Source of the DNA: Aurantimonas coralicida DSM 14790
GTDB taxonomy: Bacteria; Pseudomonadota; Alphaproteobacteria; Rhizobiales; Rhizobiaceae
Direction of reading: 5' to 3'
Assembly (NCBI RefSeq): GCF_000421645.1
Contig: NZ_ATXK01000002.1
Location: forward strand, 682,001-746,000
Length of the DNA stretch: 64,000 nucleotides
The notes under the pieces were generated by a model. That model did not search any database. It worked only from the letters and a program-made list of their open reading frames with translations, and was not told the DNA's origin. The number at the start of each line of letters is the position of its first letter. Within the stretch, counting starts at the first letter, position 1. Of this stretch, positions 28,249-37,002 are shown piece after piece. The position numbers and the translations under genes are program-made.

Positions 28249-29091
28249 TCAGACCGCCACGCAGAGCGAGGACTGGCTGCCGAGGCCGGTGCCGCCGACG
28301 GTGATCCGGTCGCCTGCCTTCAGGAAGCGCGGCGGGTCGTAGGACAGGCCGACGCCGCCCGGCGTGCCCGTCAGGATGACGTCCCCGGGCTCCAGCCGCA
28401 TGAAGCGGGAGATGTAGGAGATCAGATACGGCACCTTGAATATCATGCCGGCGGTGCTGGCGCTCTGCTGCCGCTCGCCGTTGACGTCGAGCCAGAGATC
28501 GATCGCGTCATGGTCGCCGACCGCATCCGGCGTCACCAGCCAGGGCCCGAGCGGCGCGAAGGTGTCGTGCGACTTGCCCTTCGACCACTGGCCGCCGCGC
28601 TGCAGCTGGAAGCTGCGCTCGGTGACGTCGTTGGCAAGGGTGAAGCCGGCGACGTGGCGCATGGCCTCCTCGACGCTGACATATTTGGCCGTGCGACCGA
28701 TCACCACGGCCAGCTCGACGCCCCAGTCGACGCGGCTCGCCAGCTTCGGCAGTTCGATCCGGTCGTTCGGCCCGCAGGCCGCCGTTGCCGCCTTCAGGAA
28801 CAGCGTCGGTTCGGGATTGACCTTGAAGCCGGCCTGGGCCGCCGCGTCGTGATAGTTCGGCCCGACGCCGATGATCTTGCCGATGCGCCGCACGGGCTTG
28901 CACAGCCGCACGCCTTCGGCCACCAGTGGAAGCGACGCGGGATCGAGCCGGCCGGCCGCGGCGAGGCGGTCGGGGTCGAGAGGCTCGCTGGTCTGGGAGG
29001 AGAGATGCTCGGAGAGGTCGCGGATACGGTCGTCGTTGTCGAGCAGACCGGGCCGTTCAGAGCCCCGGTCACCATACCGCACGAACCGCAT
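28249..29091 (-). CDS. Fumarylacetoacetate hydrolase (FAH) family protein
   Basis: A 280-aa FAH-family protein; the family includes ureidoglycolate lyase, acylpyruvases and 2-hydroxyhepta-2,4-diene-dioate isomerase. GVGPNYHDAAAQAG, GFTLANDVTERSFQ and QWSKGKSHDTFAPLGPW are typical, as is TGTPGGVG near the end. The usual metal triad Glu-x-Glu ... Asp appears changed: the position of the first Glu is Gly124, while Glu126 and Asp155 remain. Activity may therefore be altered. It is divergent from the acyl-CoA dehydrogenase at 29238 and convergent with the CoA-transferase operon. Confidence 0.85.
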   Translation of the reverse strand: MRFVRYGDRGSERPGLLDNDDRIRDLSEHLSSQTSEPLDPDRLAAAGRLDPASLPLVAEGVRLCKPVRRIGKIIGVGPNYHDAAAQAGFKVNPEPTLFLKAATAACGPNDRIELPKLASRVDWGVELAVVIGRTAKYVSVEEAMRHVAGFTLANDVTERSFQLQRGGQWSKGKSHDTFAPLGPWLVTPDAVGDHDAIDLWLDVNGERQQSASTAGMIFKVPYLISYISRFMRLEPGDVILTGTPGGVGLSYDPPRFLKAGDRITVGGTGLGSQSSLCVAV

Positions 29092-29156
29092 GCAAATCTC
29101 CCTTCGAGTGATGCCAGTAGAATGGTTCGGGCGGCTTTCGGTTCCGCTCCTGTTGA

Positions 29157-29172
29157 TTGACGATTACGTAAA
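29157..29172. promoter_or_regulatory. LiuR-like operator candidate in a divergent promoter region
   Basis: TTGACGATTACGTAAA has imperfect dyad symmetry (TTnACG-N4-CGTnAA) and resembles the site of MerR-family LiuR-type regulators of acyl-CoA catabolism. It is centred about 70 bases before the acyl-CoA dehydrogenase and FAH start codons, in the 146-base gap. TTGACG could also serve as a -35 element. The resemblance is from memory of the motif. Confidence 0.4.
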
Positions 29173-29237
29173 AGGTAATTGCGTCGTGAGCCTGCCTCCG
29201 TCGCAATCCGCTCGGTTCGAGCATGAGGAGATCTACC

Positions 29238-31034
29238 ATGTACAAGGCACCGGTCGATGACATCGCCTTCGCGCTGAAAAAGGTCGCGGGACTGGAAGCG
29301 GCGATGGAACATGGCCTTCTGGGCGAACTGACCCCCGATTTGCTGGACGCCGTGCTGGAAGAGGCCGGCCGCTTCGCCGGCGAGGAGATCGCGCCGCTGG
29401 CCGATGTCGGCGACCGCGAGGGCACCTCGGTGAAGGACGGCGTGGTGACGACGCCGACCGGCTGGAAGGCGCTCTACGAGAACTGGTCGGCCGGCGGCTG
29501 GAACGCTCTGACCGGGCCGGAGGAATATGGCGGCCAGGGCCTGCCGACCTCGCTGTCGGCCGCCGTCTTCGAGATGTGGAACTCCGCCTCGATGGGCTTT
29601 GCCATCGGACCCACGCTGACCGTCGGCGCGGTCGAGGCGCTGGAGGCCCACGGCTCGGACGAACTGAAGGCGACCTATCTGGAAAAGCTGGTCACCGGCG
29701 CCTGGATGGGCACGATGAACCTGACCGAGCCGCAGGCCGGTTCGGACCTGTCGGCGCTGAAGACCAAGGCTGAACGCGCCGATGACGGCAGCTACCGGAT
29801 CTTCGGCCAGAAGATCTACATCACCTATGGCGAGCACGACTTCACCGACAACATCGTCCATCTGGTGCTGGCGCGCCTGCCCGACGCACCGGCCGGCGTG
29901 AAGGGCATCTCGCTGTTCCTGGTGCCGAAGTTCCTGGTCAACCAAGACGGCTCGCTCGGGCGCCGCAACGACGCCTTCTGCCATTCGGTGGAGCACAAGC
30001 TTGGCATCCACGGCTCGCCCACCTGCACGATGATCTACGGCGACGGCAGCGTCGACGGCGAGGAGGCCGGTGCGGTCGGCTATCTCATCGGCGAGGAGAA
30101 CCGCGGTCTCGCCTGCATGTTCACGATGATGAACAACGCCCGGCTGCTGGTCGGCGTGCAGGGCATCGGCGTCGCCGAAGCCGCCTTCCAGAAGGCGCTC
30201 GACTATGCCCGCGAGCGCCGCCAGGGACGCGCGACCCGTCTGGCGAAGAATCCGGAAGCCGGCGGCCAGATGAGCCCGATCCTCGACCATCCGGACGTCG
30301 CCCGCATGCTGCTGACGATGAAGTCGCTGACCGGCGCGGTGCGGGCGATCACGTATGCCTGCGGCCACGCGACCGACATGGCGAAGGCGCATCGCGCCGA
30401 CGCCGAGGCGTCAGCGGCGTGGAAGGAGCGGGCCAACCTCCTGACGCCGATCGCCAAGGCGTTCTCCACCGATGTCGGCGTCGAGGTCGCCTCGCTCGGC
30501 ATCCAGGTGCATGGCGGCATGGGCTTCGTCGAGGAGACCGGCGCCGCCCGGCTGCTGCGCGACGCCCGCATCGCGCCGATCTACGAGGGCACCAACGGCA
30601 TCCAGGCGATCGATCTCGTGGCCCGCAAGATCGGCCAGTCCGGCGGCGAGGCGGTGCGCCGCTATTTCGCCGAGCTGGACGAAACGATCGAGGCGGTGCG
30701 CGGTCAGAACGAGGCGGCCTTCGGTGAGACCGGCGACGCGCTGGCCGAAGCGATGGCCGATCTGCGCGAGACGACGGAGTTCCTGTCAAACGCCACGGCC
30801 GCCAAGGACATGGACACGGCGCTTGCCGGGGCGACGCCCTATCTGCGGCTGTTCGGCCTCACCGCCGGCGCGGTCTATCTCGCCAAGGCGGCGCTGGCCG
30901 ACACGACCCGCACCGAGCGCGCCCATCTCGCCCGTTTCATGGCTGAGAACCTCCTGTCGGAGACCGGTGCCCTGAAGCGGCAGGTCGTCGGCGGCGCCGC
31001 CAGCCTCGCGGCTGCCCATTCGATCCTGCAGTAG
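29238..31034 (+). CDS. Acyl-CoA dehydrogenase, long DmdC-like subtype
   Basis: A 598-aa acyl-CoA dehydrogenase with the extra C-terminal acyl-CoA dehydrogenase domain found in DmdC-like enzymes. Visible are GPEEYGGQGLPTSLSAAVFE, the FAD-binding TEPQAGSDLSALKTKA and the catalytic segment IYEGTNGIQAIDL, whose Glu is the expected base. GAGGAG lies eight bases before the ATG. DmdC oxidises 3-methylmercaptopropionyl-CoA, but many members act on other short or medium acyl-CoAs, so the substrate is open. It is paired with the crotonase gene ten bases downstream. Confidence 0.87.
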   Translation: MYKAPVDDIAFALKKVAGLEAAMEHGLLGELTPDLLDAVLEEAGRFAGEEIAPLADVGDREGTSVKDGVVTTPTGWKALYENWSAGGWNALTGPEEYGGQGLPTSLSAAVFEMWNSASMGFAIGPTLTVGAVEALEAHGSDELKATYLEKLVTGAWMGTMNLTEPQAGSDLSALKTKAERADDGSYRIFGQKIYITYGEHDFTDNIVHLVLARLPDAPAGVKGISLFLVPKFLVNQDGSLGRRNDAFCHSVEHKLGIHGSPTCTMIYGDGSVDGEEAGAVGYLIGEENRGLACMFTMMNNARLLVGVQGIGVAEAAFQKALDYARERRQGRATRLAKNPEAGGQMSPILDHPDVARMLLTMKSLTGAVRAITYACGHATDMAKAHRADAEASAAWKERANLLTPIAKAFSTDVGVEVASLGIQVHGGMGFVEETGAARLLRDARIAPIYEGTNGIQAIDLVARKIGQSGGEAVRRYFAELDETIEAVRGQNEAAFGETGDALAEAMADLRETTEFLSNATAAKDMDTALAGATPYLRLFGLTAGAVYLAKAALADTTRTERAHLARFMAENLLSETGALKRQVVGGAASLAAAHSILQ

Positions 31035-31044
31035 GACCGCGACC

Positions 31045-31785
31045 ATGACCGATCTGATCCAGACGACGACCGAAAACGGCGTCCTGACCATCCGGCTGAA
31101 CCGGCCGGACAAGAAGAACGCCATCACGCTGGACATGTACCGCACGATCACTGCCGCGCTTCAGGGCGCGGCCGGCGACGAGGCGGTGCGGGTGATCCTG
31201 ATCTGCGGCGTGCCCGGCGCCTTTTCCGCCGGCAACGACATCAAGGACTTCCTGACACTGGCACAGGGCGGGCTGCAGCGCACCGAGATCCACGAGTTCC
31301 TGACGACGGTCGCGACCGCGCCGAAGCCGATGATCGCGGCCGTCGACGGTCTGGCGATCGGCATCGGTACGACGCTGCTGATGCATTGCGACATGGCCTT
31401 CGCCTCGTCGCGCTCGATCTTCCGCACGCCCTTCATCGATCTCGGCCTGACGCCGGAGGCCGGGTCCAGCCTCATCGGCCCGCGCATCATGGGCGACCAG
31501 CGGGCCTTCGCGCTGCTGGCGCTGGGCGACACCTTCGATGCGGAAGCCGCCCGCGAGGCCGGGATCGTCTACAAGGTCGTGGAAGACGACGTCGAGGCGG
31601 TGGCGCGCGAGACCGCCGAGCGGCTGGCCCAGAAGCCGCCGAAAGCCGTGGCGATCGCGCGCGAGCTCCTGCGCGGCGACCGCAAGGACATCGTGGCGCG
31701 GATCGAGCGGGAGATCGAGCATTTCTCCGAGCGGCTGACTTCTGACGAGGCCCGCGCCGCCTTCATGGCCTTCATGTCGCGCTGA
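31045..31785 (+). CDS. Crotonase-fold enoyl-CoA hydratase/isomerase, likely isomerase type
   Basis: A 246-aa crotonase. The oxyanion-hole loops are present (FSAGND at 60-65 and the GLAIGIG region near 102-108). Both glutamates used for hydration are absent: the Glu144-equivalent is a Thr in GIGTTLLMHCD and the Glu164-equivalent is Phe130 in RTPFIDLG. Instead Glu138 in LGLTPEAGSS matches the catalytic Glu of ECI2-type delta3-delta2-enoyl-CoA isomerases. A double-bond isomerase role is therefore more likely than hydration. It is co-transcribed with the acyl-CoA dehydrogenase. Confidence 0.83.
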   Translation: MTDLIQTTTENGVLTIRLNRPDKKNAITLDMYRTITAALQGAAGDEAVRVILICGVPGAFSAGNDIKDFLTLAQGGLQRTEIHEFLTTVATAPKPMIAAVDGLAIGIGTTLLMHCDMAFASSRSIFRTPFIDLGLTPEAGSSLIGPRIMGDQRAFALLALGDTFDAEAAREAGIVYKVVEDDVEAVARETAERLAQKPPKAVAIARELLRGDRKDIVARIEREIEHFSERLTSDEARAAFMAFMSR

Positions 31786-31793
31786 CCGGTCGG

Positions 31794-31812
31794 CGCCCCG
31801 CCGGGCGGGGCG
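31794..31812. terminator. GC hairpin between convergent crotonase and dedA genes
   Basis: CGCCCCGC (31794-31801) and GCGGGGCG (31805-31812) form an 8-bp stem with a three-base loop. No T tract follows, so termination is uncertain. Confidence 0.35.
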
Positions 31813-31827
31813 TGGCGGTGGGTCCTG

Positions 31828-32472
31828 TCAGGACTTGCCGCGCAGCGAGGCATCATCTGCGGTGTTGGAATCTTCGGCCGGCGTCTCGTCGTCCTCTTCG
31901 GCAAACAGGAACTTGTAGGTTCCCACCATGCCGATGACGCAGACGAGCGCCGCGATGACGAAGATCGGCCAGGTCGAATAGGCCTCGAAGAAATGCCGGA
32001 AGGCCGAGCCGAACAGATAGGCGCCGGCTCCGTAGGCGGCGCTCCACAGGGCGGCGCTGATGCAGTTGTAGAACAGGAAGATCGGCCAGCTCATCCGCAT
32101 CGTGCCGGCGACGAAGCCGTTGAGCTGGCGCAGGATGATGACGAAGCGGGCGACCAGCACGACGGCGAACCCGTAATTCTTGAAGCGCTCCTCGACCATG
32201 GCGAAGCGCTTTTCGCCGAGGCCGAAGCGCGAGCCCCAGCGCACGACGATCCGCCGCCCGTAGCGCCGGCCGACGACATAGCCGAGATTGTCGCCGACGA
32301 TCGATCCGGCGAAGGCGGCAAACAGCACCGCCCAGATGTTCAGCGATCCTTCGCCGGCCAGCATGCCGGAGGCGACCAGAATGCTCTCGCCCGGCAGCGG
32401 AATGCCGGTGGATTCGAACAGCACGACCACGAACAGGAAGGCGTAGCCATACTGGGTGAGATATCCGGTCAT
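31828..32472 (-). CDS. DedA family membrane protein
   Basis: A 214-aa inner-membrane protein of the DedA/SNARE-associated superfamily. The conserved core ESTGIPLPGESILVASGMLA is at residues about 20-40. The loop GDNLGYVVGRRYG and the motif ARFVIILRQLNGFVAG follow, with four to five hydrophobic segments. The C-terminal tail is acidic (EEDDETPAEDSNTADD). DedA proteins act in membrane homeostasis and several are lipid-carrier translocases; the specific cargo is not readable here. Confidence 0.88.
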   Translation of the reverse strand: MTGYLTQYGYAFLFVVVLFESTGIPLPGESILVASGMLAGEGSLNIWAVLFAAFAGSIVGDNLGYVVGRRYGRRIVVRWGSRFGLGEKRFAMVEERFKNYGFAVVLVARFVIILRQLNGFVAGTMRMSWPIFLFYNCISAALWSAAYGAGAYLFGSAFRHFFEAYSTWPIFVIAALVCVIGMVGTYKFLFAEEDDETPAEDSNTADDASLRGKS

Positions 32473-32534
32473 GGCAGGGGCTTAGTCGCTCGGTCGCGGA
32501 GAATCAAAGGGATCGCGGCGGCGCCCGGGGCCGG

Positions 32535-33761
32535 TCAGCGCTCCAAGAGCGCGACCGCCTCGACATGGCGCGACCACAGGAACTGGTCCACCGGCGTCAC
32601 CTCGACGAGGCGGAAACCGCCATCGACGAGAATGCGCAGGTCGCGGGCCATCGTGACCGGGTTGCACGAGACCGCGGCGACGCGGCTGATCTTCGACGCC
32701 GCGATCTCCTGCGACACCGCTTCGGCGCCGGCCCGCGGCGGATCGAAGACCAGGCCGTCATAGGCCTTCAGTTCCTTCGCCGGGATCGGCCGGCGATAGA
32801 GGTCGCGGCGCTCGGTCGTCAGCGGCTTCAGGCCGGGACGGGTGCGCCAGGCCGCGGTCATCGCGGCAAGCGGCGCAGCTTCCGATTCGACCGCATGGAC
32901 CCGCGACTGGACGGCAAGACGCAGCGCGAAGGTGCCGGAGCCCGAGAAGAGATCGGCGACGTGCTTGGCGCCGGCCAGATGCTTCGTCACCCGCGACGCC
33001 ATCGCGGTTTCGGCCGCTGCCACGGCCTGGACGAAGGCGCCGGGCGGCAACTCGACGGTGATGCCGTCGAAGGCGATCGAAGGCGGCCGCGTCATGACGA
33101 GGATCTCCCCGTCGACGGTGAGCCGCGCGAAGCCTTCGCTGACGGCCAGCGCGATGGCCTGACGCCGCTTGCCCTCGGCCAGCTTGGGCGCGGCGGTCGC
33201 GGCGACGTCGAGACCGGTGTCGGTCACGGTCACGGTGAGTTTCAGCGGTGTCCTGCGATCGGCCAGCAGAGCGGCGAGCCGCTGCAACGCGGGCAGGGCC
33301 CGCTGGATGGCGGGCAGGGCGATCGGGCAGACCTTGATCGGCACGATCTGGTCCGAATGGGCCGCATTGAAGCCGAGATGCACGGATTTTCCGGCGCCGA
33401 CCGCCGACAGCGCCACCCGGCGGCGCGAGGCCGGCGGGCAGGCCACCAGCGGCGCGATCTCGGTGTCGAGGCCGACGCGCGACAGCGCATCGACCACGAC
33501 GTCGCGCTTGAAGGCGGTGTAGAGCGCATCGTCGGCATGCTGCAGGTCGCAGCCGCCGCAGGTGCCGAAATGCGGGCACGGCGGCGTCTGGCGCTGCGGC
33601 GAGGAGGTGAGGACGGCGTCGAGCCGGAAGCGGCGCCCGGCTTCGGTCGCCTCGACCCGCTCGCCCGGCAGGGTGAACGGCACGAAGGCCGGCCCGGACG
33701 CTGTGTCGGCGACCCCGTCGCCCTGCGCCCCGAGCCGGTCGATGGTCAGTTCCAGGCTCAT
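32535..33761 (-). CDS. RumA/TrmA-type RNA (uracil-C5) methyltransferase with Fe-S cluster
   Basis: A 408-aa class I RNA m5U methyltransferase. A TRAM-like beta-barrel opens the protein (ELTIDRLGAQGDGVAD). An iron-sulfur cluster motif CPHFGTCGGC follows, with a further Cys in VCPIALPA. The SAM domain shows DLFSGSGTFALRLA, and the catalytic Cys lies in VSCNPVTMARD. Likely substrates are 23S rRNA uridines or tRNA U54. Its start overlaps the tlyA stop by four bases (ATGA), so the two RNA methyltransferases are coupled. Confidence 0.88.
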   Translation of the reverse strand: MSLELTIDRLGAQGDGVADTASGPAFVPFTLPGERVEATEAGRRFRLDAVLTSSPQRQTPPCPHFGTCGGCDLQHADDALYTAFKRDVVVDALSRVGLDTEIAPLVACPPASRRRVALSAVGAGKSVHLGFNAAHSDQIVPIKVCPIALPAIQRALPALQRLAALLADRRTPLKLTVTVTDTGLDVAATAAPKLAEGKRRQAIALAVSEGFARLTVDGEILVMTRPPSIAFDGITVELPPGAFVQAVAAAETAMASRVTKHLAGAKHVADLFSGSGTFALRLAVQSRVHAVESEAAPLAAMTAAWRTRPGLKPLTTERRDLYRRPIPAKELKAYDGLVFDPPRAGAEAVSQEIAASKISRVAAVSCNPVTMARDLRILVDGGFRLVEVTPVDQFLWSRHVEAVALLER

Positions 33762-34522
33762 GATTTTTCGGCGATCAGCAGGAATTCGTGATTGCCGTCG
33801 CCGCCCGGGATCGGCGAGGGCGCGAGCCCCTTCACCTGCCAGTCGGGCTGGGCGGCGAGCCAGTCGCGCACGGCCTCGGCCACCTGCGGCGCGCTGTCGG
33901 GATCGCGCAAGAGGCCGTTCTTGGCGATCGCCTCGCGCCCAGCCTCGAATTGCGGCTTCACCAGAAAGACGCCGGTGGTGCCGGGCTCGGCCAGTTCCAA
34001 GGCCGGCGGCAGGGCCAGCCGCAGGGTGATGAAGCTGACATCGGCGACCAGCAGATCGAAGGTGCGGCCGCCGATATCCTCGCGGGTCAGGTCGCGGGCA
34101 TTCAGGCCCTCGATCGCGGTGACGCGCGGATCGGCGGCGATGCGCGGATGCATCTGGCCGTGGCCGACGTCGATGGAGACCACATGGGCGACGCCGCGGC
34201 GCAGCAGCGCCTCGGTGAAGCCGCCGGTCGAGGCGCCGAGATCGACGGCCGTGCGGCCTTCGACGGGGATGGCGAACTGGTCGAGCGCCGCTTCCAGCTT
34301 CAGCCCGGCGCGCGAGACATAGTCGGCGGCCGGGTCGTCCAGCGTGATCTCGCTCTCGGGCGGCACGTTGAGGCTCGGCTTGGTGACGGTCTGCCCGTCG
34401 ACCTTGACGTGACCGCGCATGATCGCGTCGCGCGCACGGGCGCGGCTGGCGGCAAGACCGCGGTCGCTGACGAGGACGTCGAGCCGGACGCGCGACAGAT
34501 GTTGTTCTTCGGTGGAGGCCAT
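33758..34522 (-). CDS. tlyA: TlyA family rRNA (cytidine-2'-O)-methyltransferase
   Basis: A 254-aa protein with an N-terminal S4 RNA-binding domain (RVRLDVLVSDRGLAASRARA, about residues 11-70) and a FtsJ/RrmJ-type methyltransferase domain. VSRAGLKLEAAL and DLGASTGGFTEALL are the SAM-site signatures. TlyA 2'-O-methylates cytidines of 16S and 23S rRNA in actinobacteria; the alphaproteobacterial target is assumed by homology. It lies between dxs and the RumA-type gene on the same strand. Confidence 0.9.
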   Translation of the reverse strand: MASTEEQHLSRVRLDVLVSDRGLAASRARARDAIMRGHVKVDGQTVTKPSLNVPPESEITLDDPAADYVSRAGLKLEAALDQFAIPVEGRTAVDLGASTGGFTEALLRRGVAHVVSIDVGHGQMHPRIAADPRVTAIEGLNARDLTREDIGGRTFDLLVADVSFITLRLALPPALELAEPGTTGVFLVKPQFEAGREAIAKNGLLRDPDSAPQVAEAVRDWLAAQPDWQVKGLAPSPIPGGDGNHEFLLIAEKS

Positions 34523-34594
34523 CGGCAGGTCATGCGGCCAGCGGCGGCAAATGGCAAGCAGTAACGCGCGCGAAGCCCTTTATCGAGGAGGAGG

Positions 34595-36511
34595 TTACGC
34601 CTGCAGGACGCGGCTGGCTTCGGTGCCGAGGGCCCGGAAGACGGTGTCGACGATGCCCTGCCGGTCGAGTGCCGCCTGGCGGATCATCGTCTCCGGCGCG
34701 GCGTGATCGAGGAAACGGTCGGGCATGATCAGCGGCCGGATCTTCAGGCCGTGGTCGAGCAGGCCGCGCGCCGCCAGATGCTCCAGCACCTGCGAGGCGA
34801 AGCCGCCGCTGGCGCCTTCCTCGACGGTAATCAGCACCTCGTGGTTGCGGGCGAGGCGACCGATCAGTTCGGTGTCGAGGGGCTTGGCGAAACGCGCATC
34901 GGCGACGGTGGTCGACAGGCCGAAGGTTTCCAGCTCTTCGGCCGCGGCGACGCTGTCGGCAAGGCGCGTGCCGAAGGACAGGATGGCGACCTTGGTGCCC
35001 TCCCTGACGATGCGGCCCTTGCCGATCTCCAGCGCCTGCCCGCGTTCCGGCATGTCGACACCGGTGCCGTTGCCGCGCGGATAGCGGAAGGAGATCGGGC
35101 CCTCGTCGTAGACGGCGGCGGTGCGCACCATGTGGCGCAGCTCGGCCTCGTCGGCGGCGGCCATCACCACCATGCCCGGCAGCGGGCACAGGAAGCCGGT
35201 GTCGAAGGAGCCGGCATGGGTCGGCCCGTCGGCGCCGACATAGCCGGCCCGGTCGATGGCGAAGCGCACCGGCAGCTTCTGGATCGCCACGTCATGGACG
35301 ATCTGGTCGTAGGCGCGCTGCAGGAAGGTCGAGTAGATCGCGGCGAAGGGCTTGTAGCCCTCGCTGGCCAGCCCGGCGCAGAAGGTGACGGCATGCTGCT
35401 CGGCGATGCCGACGTCGAAGGTGCGCTTGGGAAAGATCTCGCCGAACTTGTCGAGGCCGGTGCCGCTGGGCATGGCGGCGTTGACGGCGACGATCCTGTC
35501 GTCGTCCTGCGCTTCCTGGATCAGGCTGTCGGCGAAGACGCCGGTATAGCTCGGTGCATTGCCCTTGGACTTGGCCTGGGCGCCGGTGATGACGTCGAAC
35601 TTCGACACGCCATGGTACTTGTCGGCGGAGTTCTCCGCCGGGCCGTAGCCCTTGCCCTTCTTGGTGACGACATGGACGAGGATCGGCCCGGTCTTGGCGT
35701 CGCGGACATTCTTGAGCACGGGCAGGAGATGGTCGAGATCGTGGCCGTCGATCGGCCCGACATAGTAGAAGCCGAGCTCCTCGAACATCGTGCCGCCGGT
35801 GAAGAAGCCGCGGGTATATTCCTCGGTCCGCCGGGCGCCCTCGCGGAAGAAGCCGGGCAGGTGCTGGCTGATCGACTTCGCCTGGTCGCGCAGGCTGCGA
35901 TAGGTCTTGCCGGAGACGAGGCGGGCCAGATAGGCGCTCATGGCGCCGGTCGGCGGGGCGATCGACATGTCGTTGTCGTTGAGAATGACGATCAGCCGCG
36001 CGTCGAGCGCGCCGGCGTTGTTCATCGCCTCATAGGCCATGCCCGCGCTCATCGCGCCGTCGCCGATCACCGCGATGACGTTGTTCTTGCCCCCCGACAG
36101 GTCGCGCGCCACGGCCATGCCGAGGCCGGCAGAGATCGAGGTCGAGGAATGGCCGGCGCCGAACGGGTCGTATTCGCTCTCGGTGCGCTTGGCGAAGCCC
36201 GACAGGCCGCCTTCCTGGCGCACGGTGCGCATGCCGTCGCGGCGCCCAGTGAGAAGCTTGTGGGGATAGGCCTGGTGGCCGACATCCCAGATCAGCCGGT
36301 CGTCGGGCGTGTTGAAGACGTGATGGATCGCCACGGTCAGTTCGACCACGCCGAGGCCTGCGCCCAGATGCCCGCCGGTCTTGGAGACCGCGTCGATCAG
36401 GTCGGTGCGCAGCTCGTCGGCCACCTGCCGGAGCTGGCTTTCCTTCAGGGTCCGCAGATCGGCGGGGGAGGAAATCTGGTCGAGCAGTGGCGTTACCGAC
36501 TTCGAAGACAC
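34595..36511 (-). CDS. dxs: 1-deoxy-D-xylulose-5-phosphate synthase
   Basis: A 638-aa thiamine-diphosphate enzyme catalysing the first step of the MEP pathway (pyruvate plus glyceraldehyde 3-phosphate). Intact landmarks are [15 protein letters not shown], the ThDP motif [17 protein letters not shown], the catalytic-site [10 protein letters not shown] and the pyrimidine-domain [17 protein letters not shown]. Full length. It lies downstream of xseB on the same strand with a 155-base gap that contains no gene. The order xseB, dxs, tlyA is common in alphaproteobacteria. Confidence 0.97.
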   Translation of the reverse strand: MSSKSVTPLLDQISSPADLRTLKESQLRQVADELRTDLIDAVSKTGGHLGAGLGVVELTVAIHHVFNTPDDRLIWDVGHQAYPHKLLTGRRDGMRTVRQEGGLSGFAKRTESEYDPFGAGHSSTSISAGLGMAVARDLSGGKNNVIAVIGDGAMSAGMAYEAMNNAGALDARLIVILNDNDMSIAPPTGAMSAYLARLVSGKTYRSLRDQAKSISQHLPGFFREGARRTEEYTRGFFTGGTMFEELGFYYVGPIDGHDLDHLLPVLKNVRDAKTGPILVHVVTKKGKGYGPAENSADKYHGVSKFDVITGAQAKSKGNAPSYTGVFADSLIQEAQDDDRIVAVNAAMPSGTGLDKFGEIFPKRTFDVGIAEQHAVTFCAGLASEGYKPFAAIYSTFLQRAYDQIVHDVAIQKLPVRFAIDRAGYVGADGPTHAGSFDTGFLCPLPGMVVMAAADEAELRHMVRTAAVYDEGPISFRYPRGNGTGVDMPERGQALEIGKGRIVREGTKVAILSFGTRLADSVAAAEELETFGLSTTVADARFAKPLDTELIGRLARNHEVLITVEEGASGGFASQVLEHLAARGLLDHGLKIRPLIMPDRFLDHAAPETMIRQAALDRQGIVDTVFRALGTEASRVLQA

Positions 36512-36666
36512 TGGCGGGACCTTTCACTGCCTGTCAGATGCACGCGCCAGCGGCGCGAAACACTTTACATCGGTTCCAAAACGCGAGGTTCAACCCGCTG
36601 GCCGCAAACACGAACGGACAACGGCCGGAGGGAACGTCCGGTTGCCTTGTCCTTCGGGGAAGCGTC

Positions 36667-36939
36667 TCAATCGGGGTCGAGCGGCTCGGTGCCGACCGGC
36701 TTGCCGGCGCGGTTGAGCTTGATCTTCTCGACCTTGTCCTCGGCCACGGAGAGCAGCCGGTCGCAATGGTTCTTCAGCTTCTCGCCGCGCTCGTAGATGC
36801 GGATCGAGCGGTCCAGCGGCACATCGCCGCGTTCGAGATCCGAGACGATCCGCTCCAGTGCCGCGAGGGCATTCTCGAAGCTCATCTCGGCAATGTCGGA
36901 ATCGTCGGTCGGGAGCGGGGCGTCGTCGCGTTCGGGCAT
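36667..36939 (-). CDS. xseB: Exodeoxyribonuclease VII small subunit
   Basis: A 90-aa XseB, the small helical subunit that multimerises around XseA to give the single-strand exonuclease. The conserved helix [25 protein letters not shown] and the following [19 protein letters not shown] segment are unmistakable. There is an acidic N-terminal extension. XseA is not in the window. Confidence 0.95.
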   Translation of the reverse strand: MPERDDAPLPTDDSDIAEMSFENALAALERIVSDLERGDVPLDRSIRIYERGEKLKNHCDRLLSVAEDKVEKIKLNRAGKPVGTEPLDPD

Positions 36940-37002
36940 GGTGTCCGTCTGTCTTGTGTTTCCGAATGTCCGGTGCCGGGCCTCTTGTCGAAGAGGTCGT
37001 GA

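Noticed and set aside
36512-36666. Short CCGGA/TCCGG hairpin in the xseB-dxs gap as a terminator
   Set aside because: Stem is only five base pairs with no T tract, and xseB and dxs are commonly co-transcribed.
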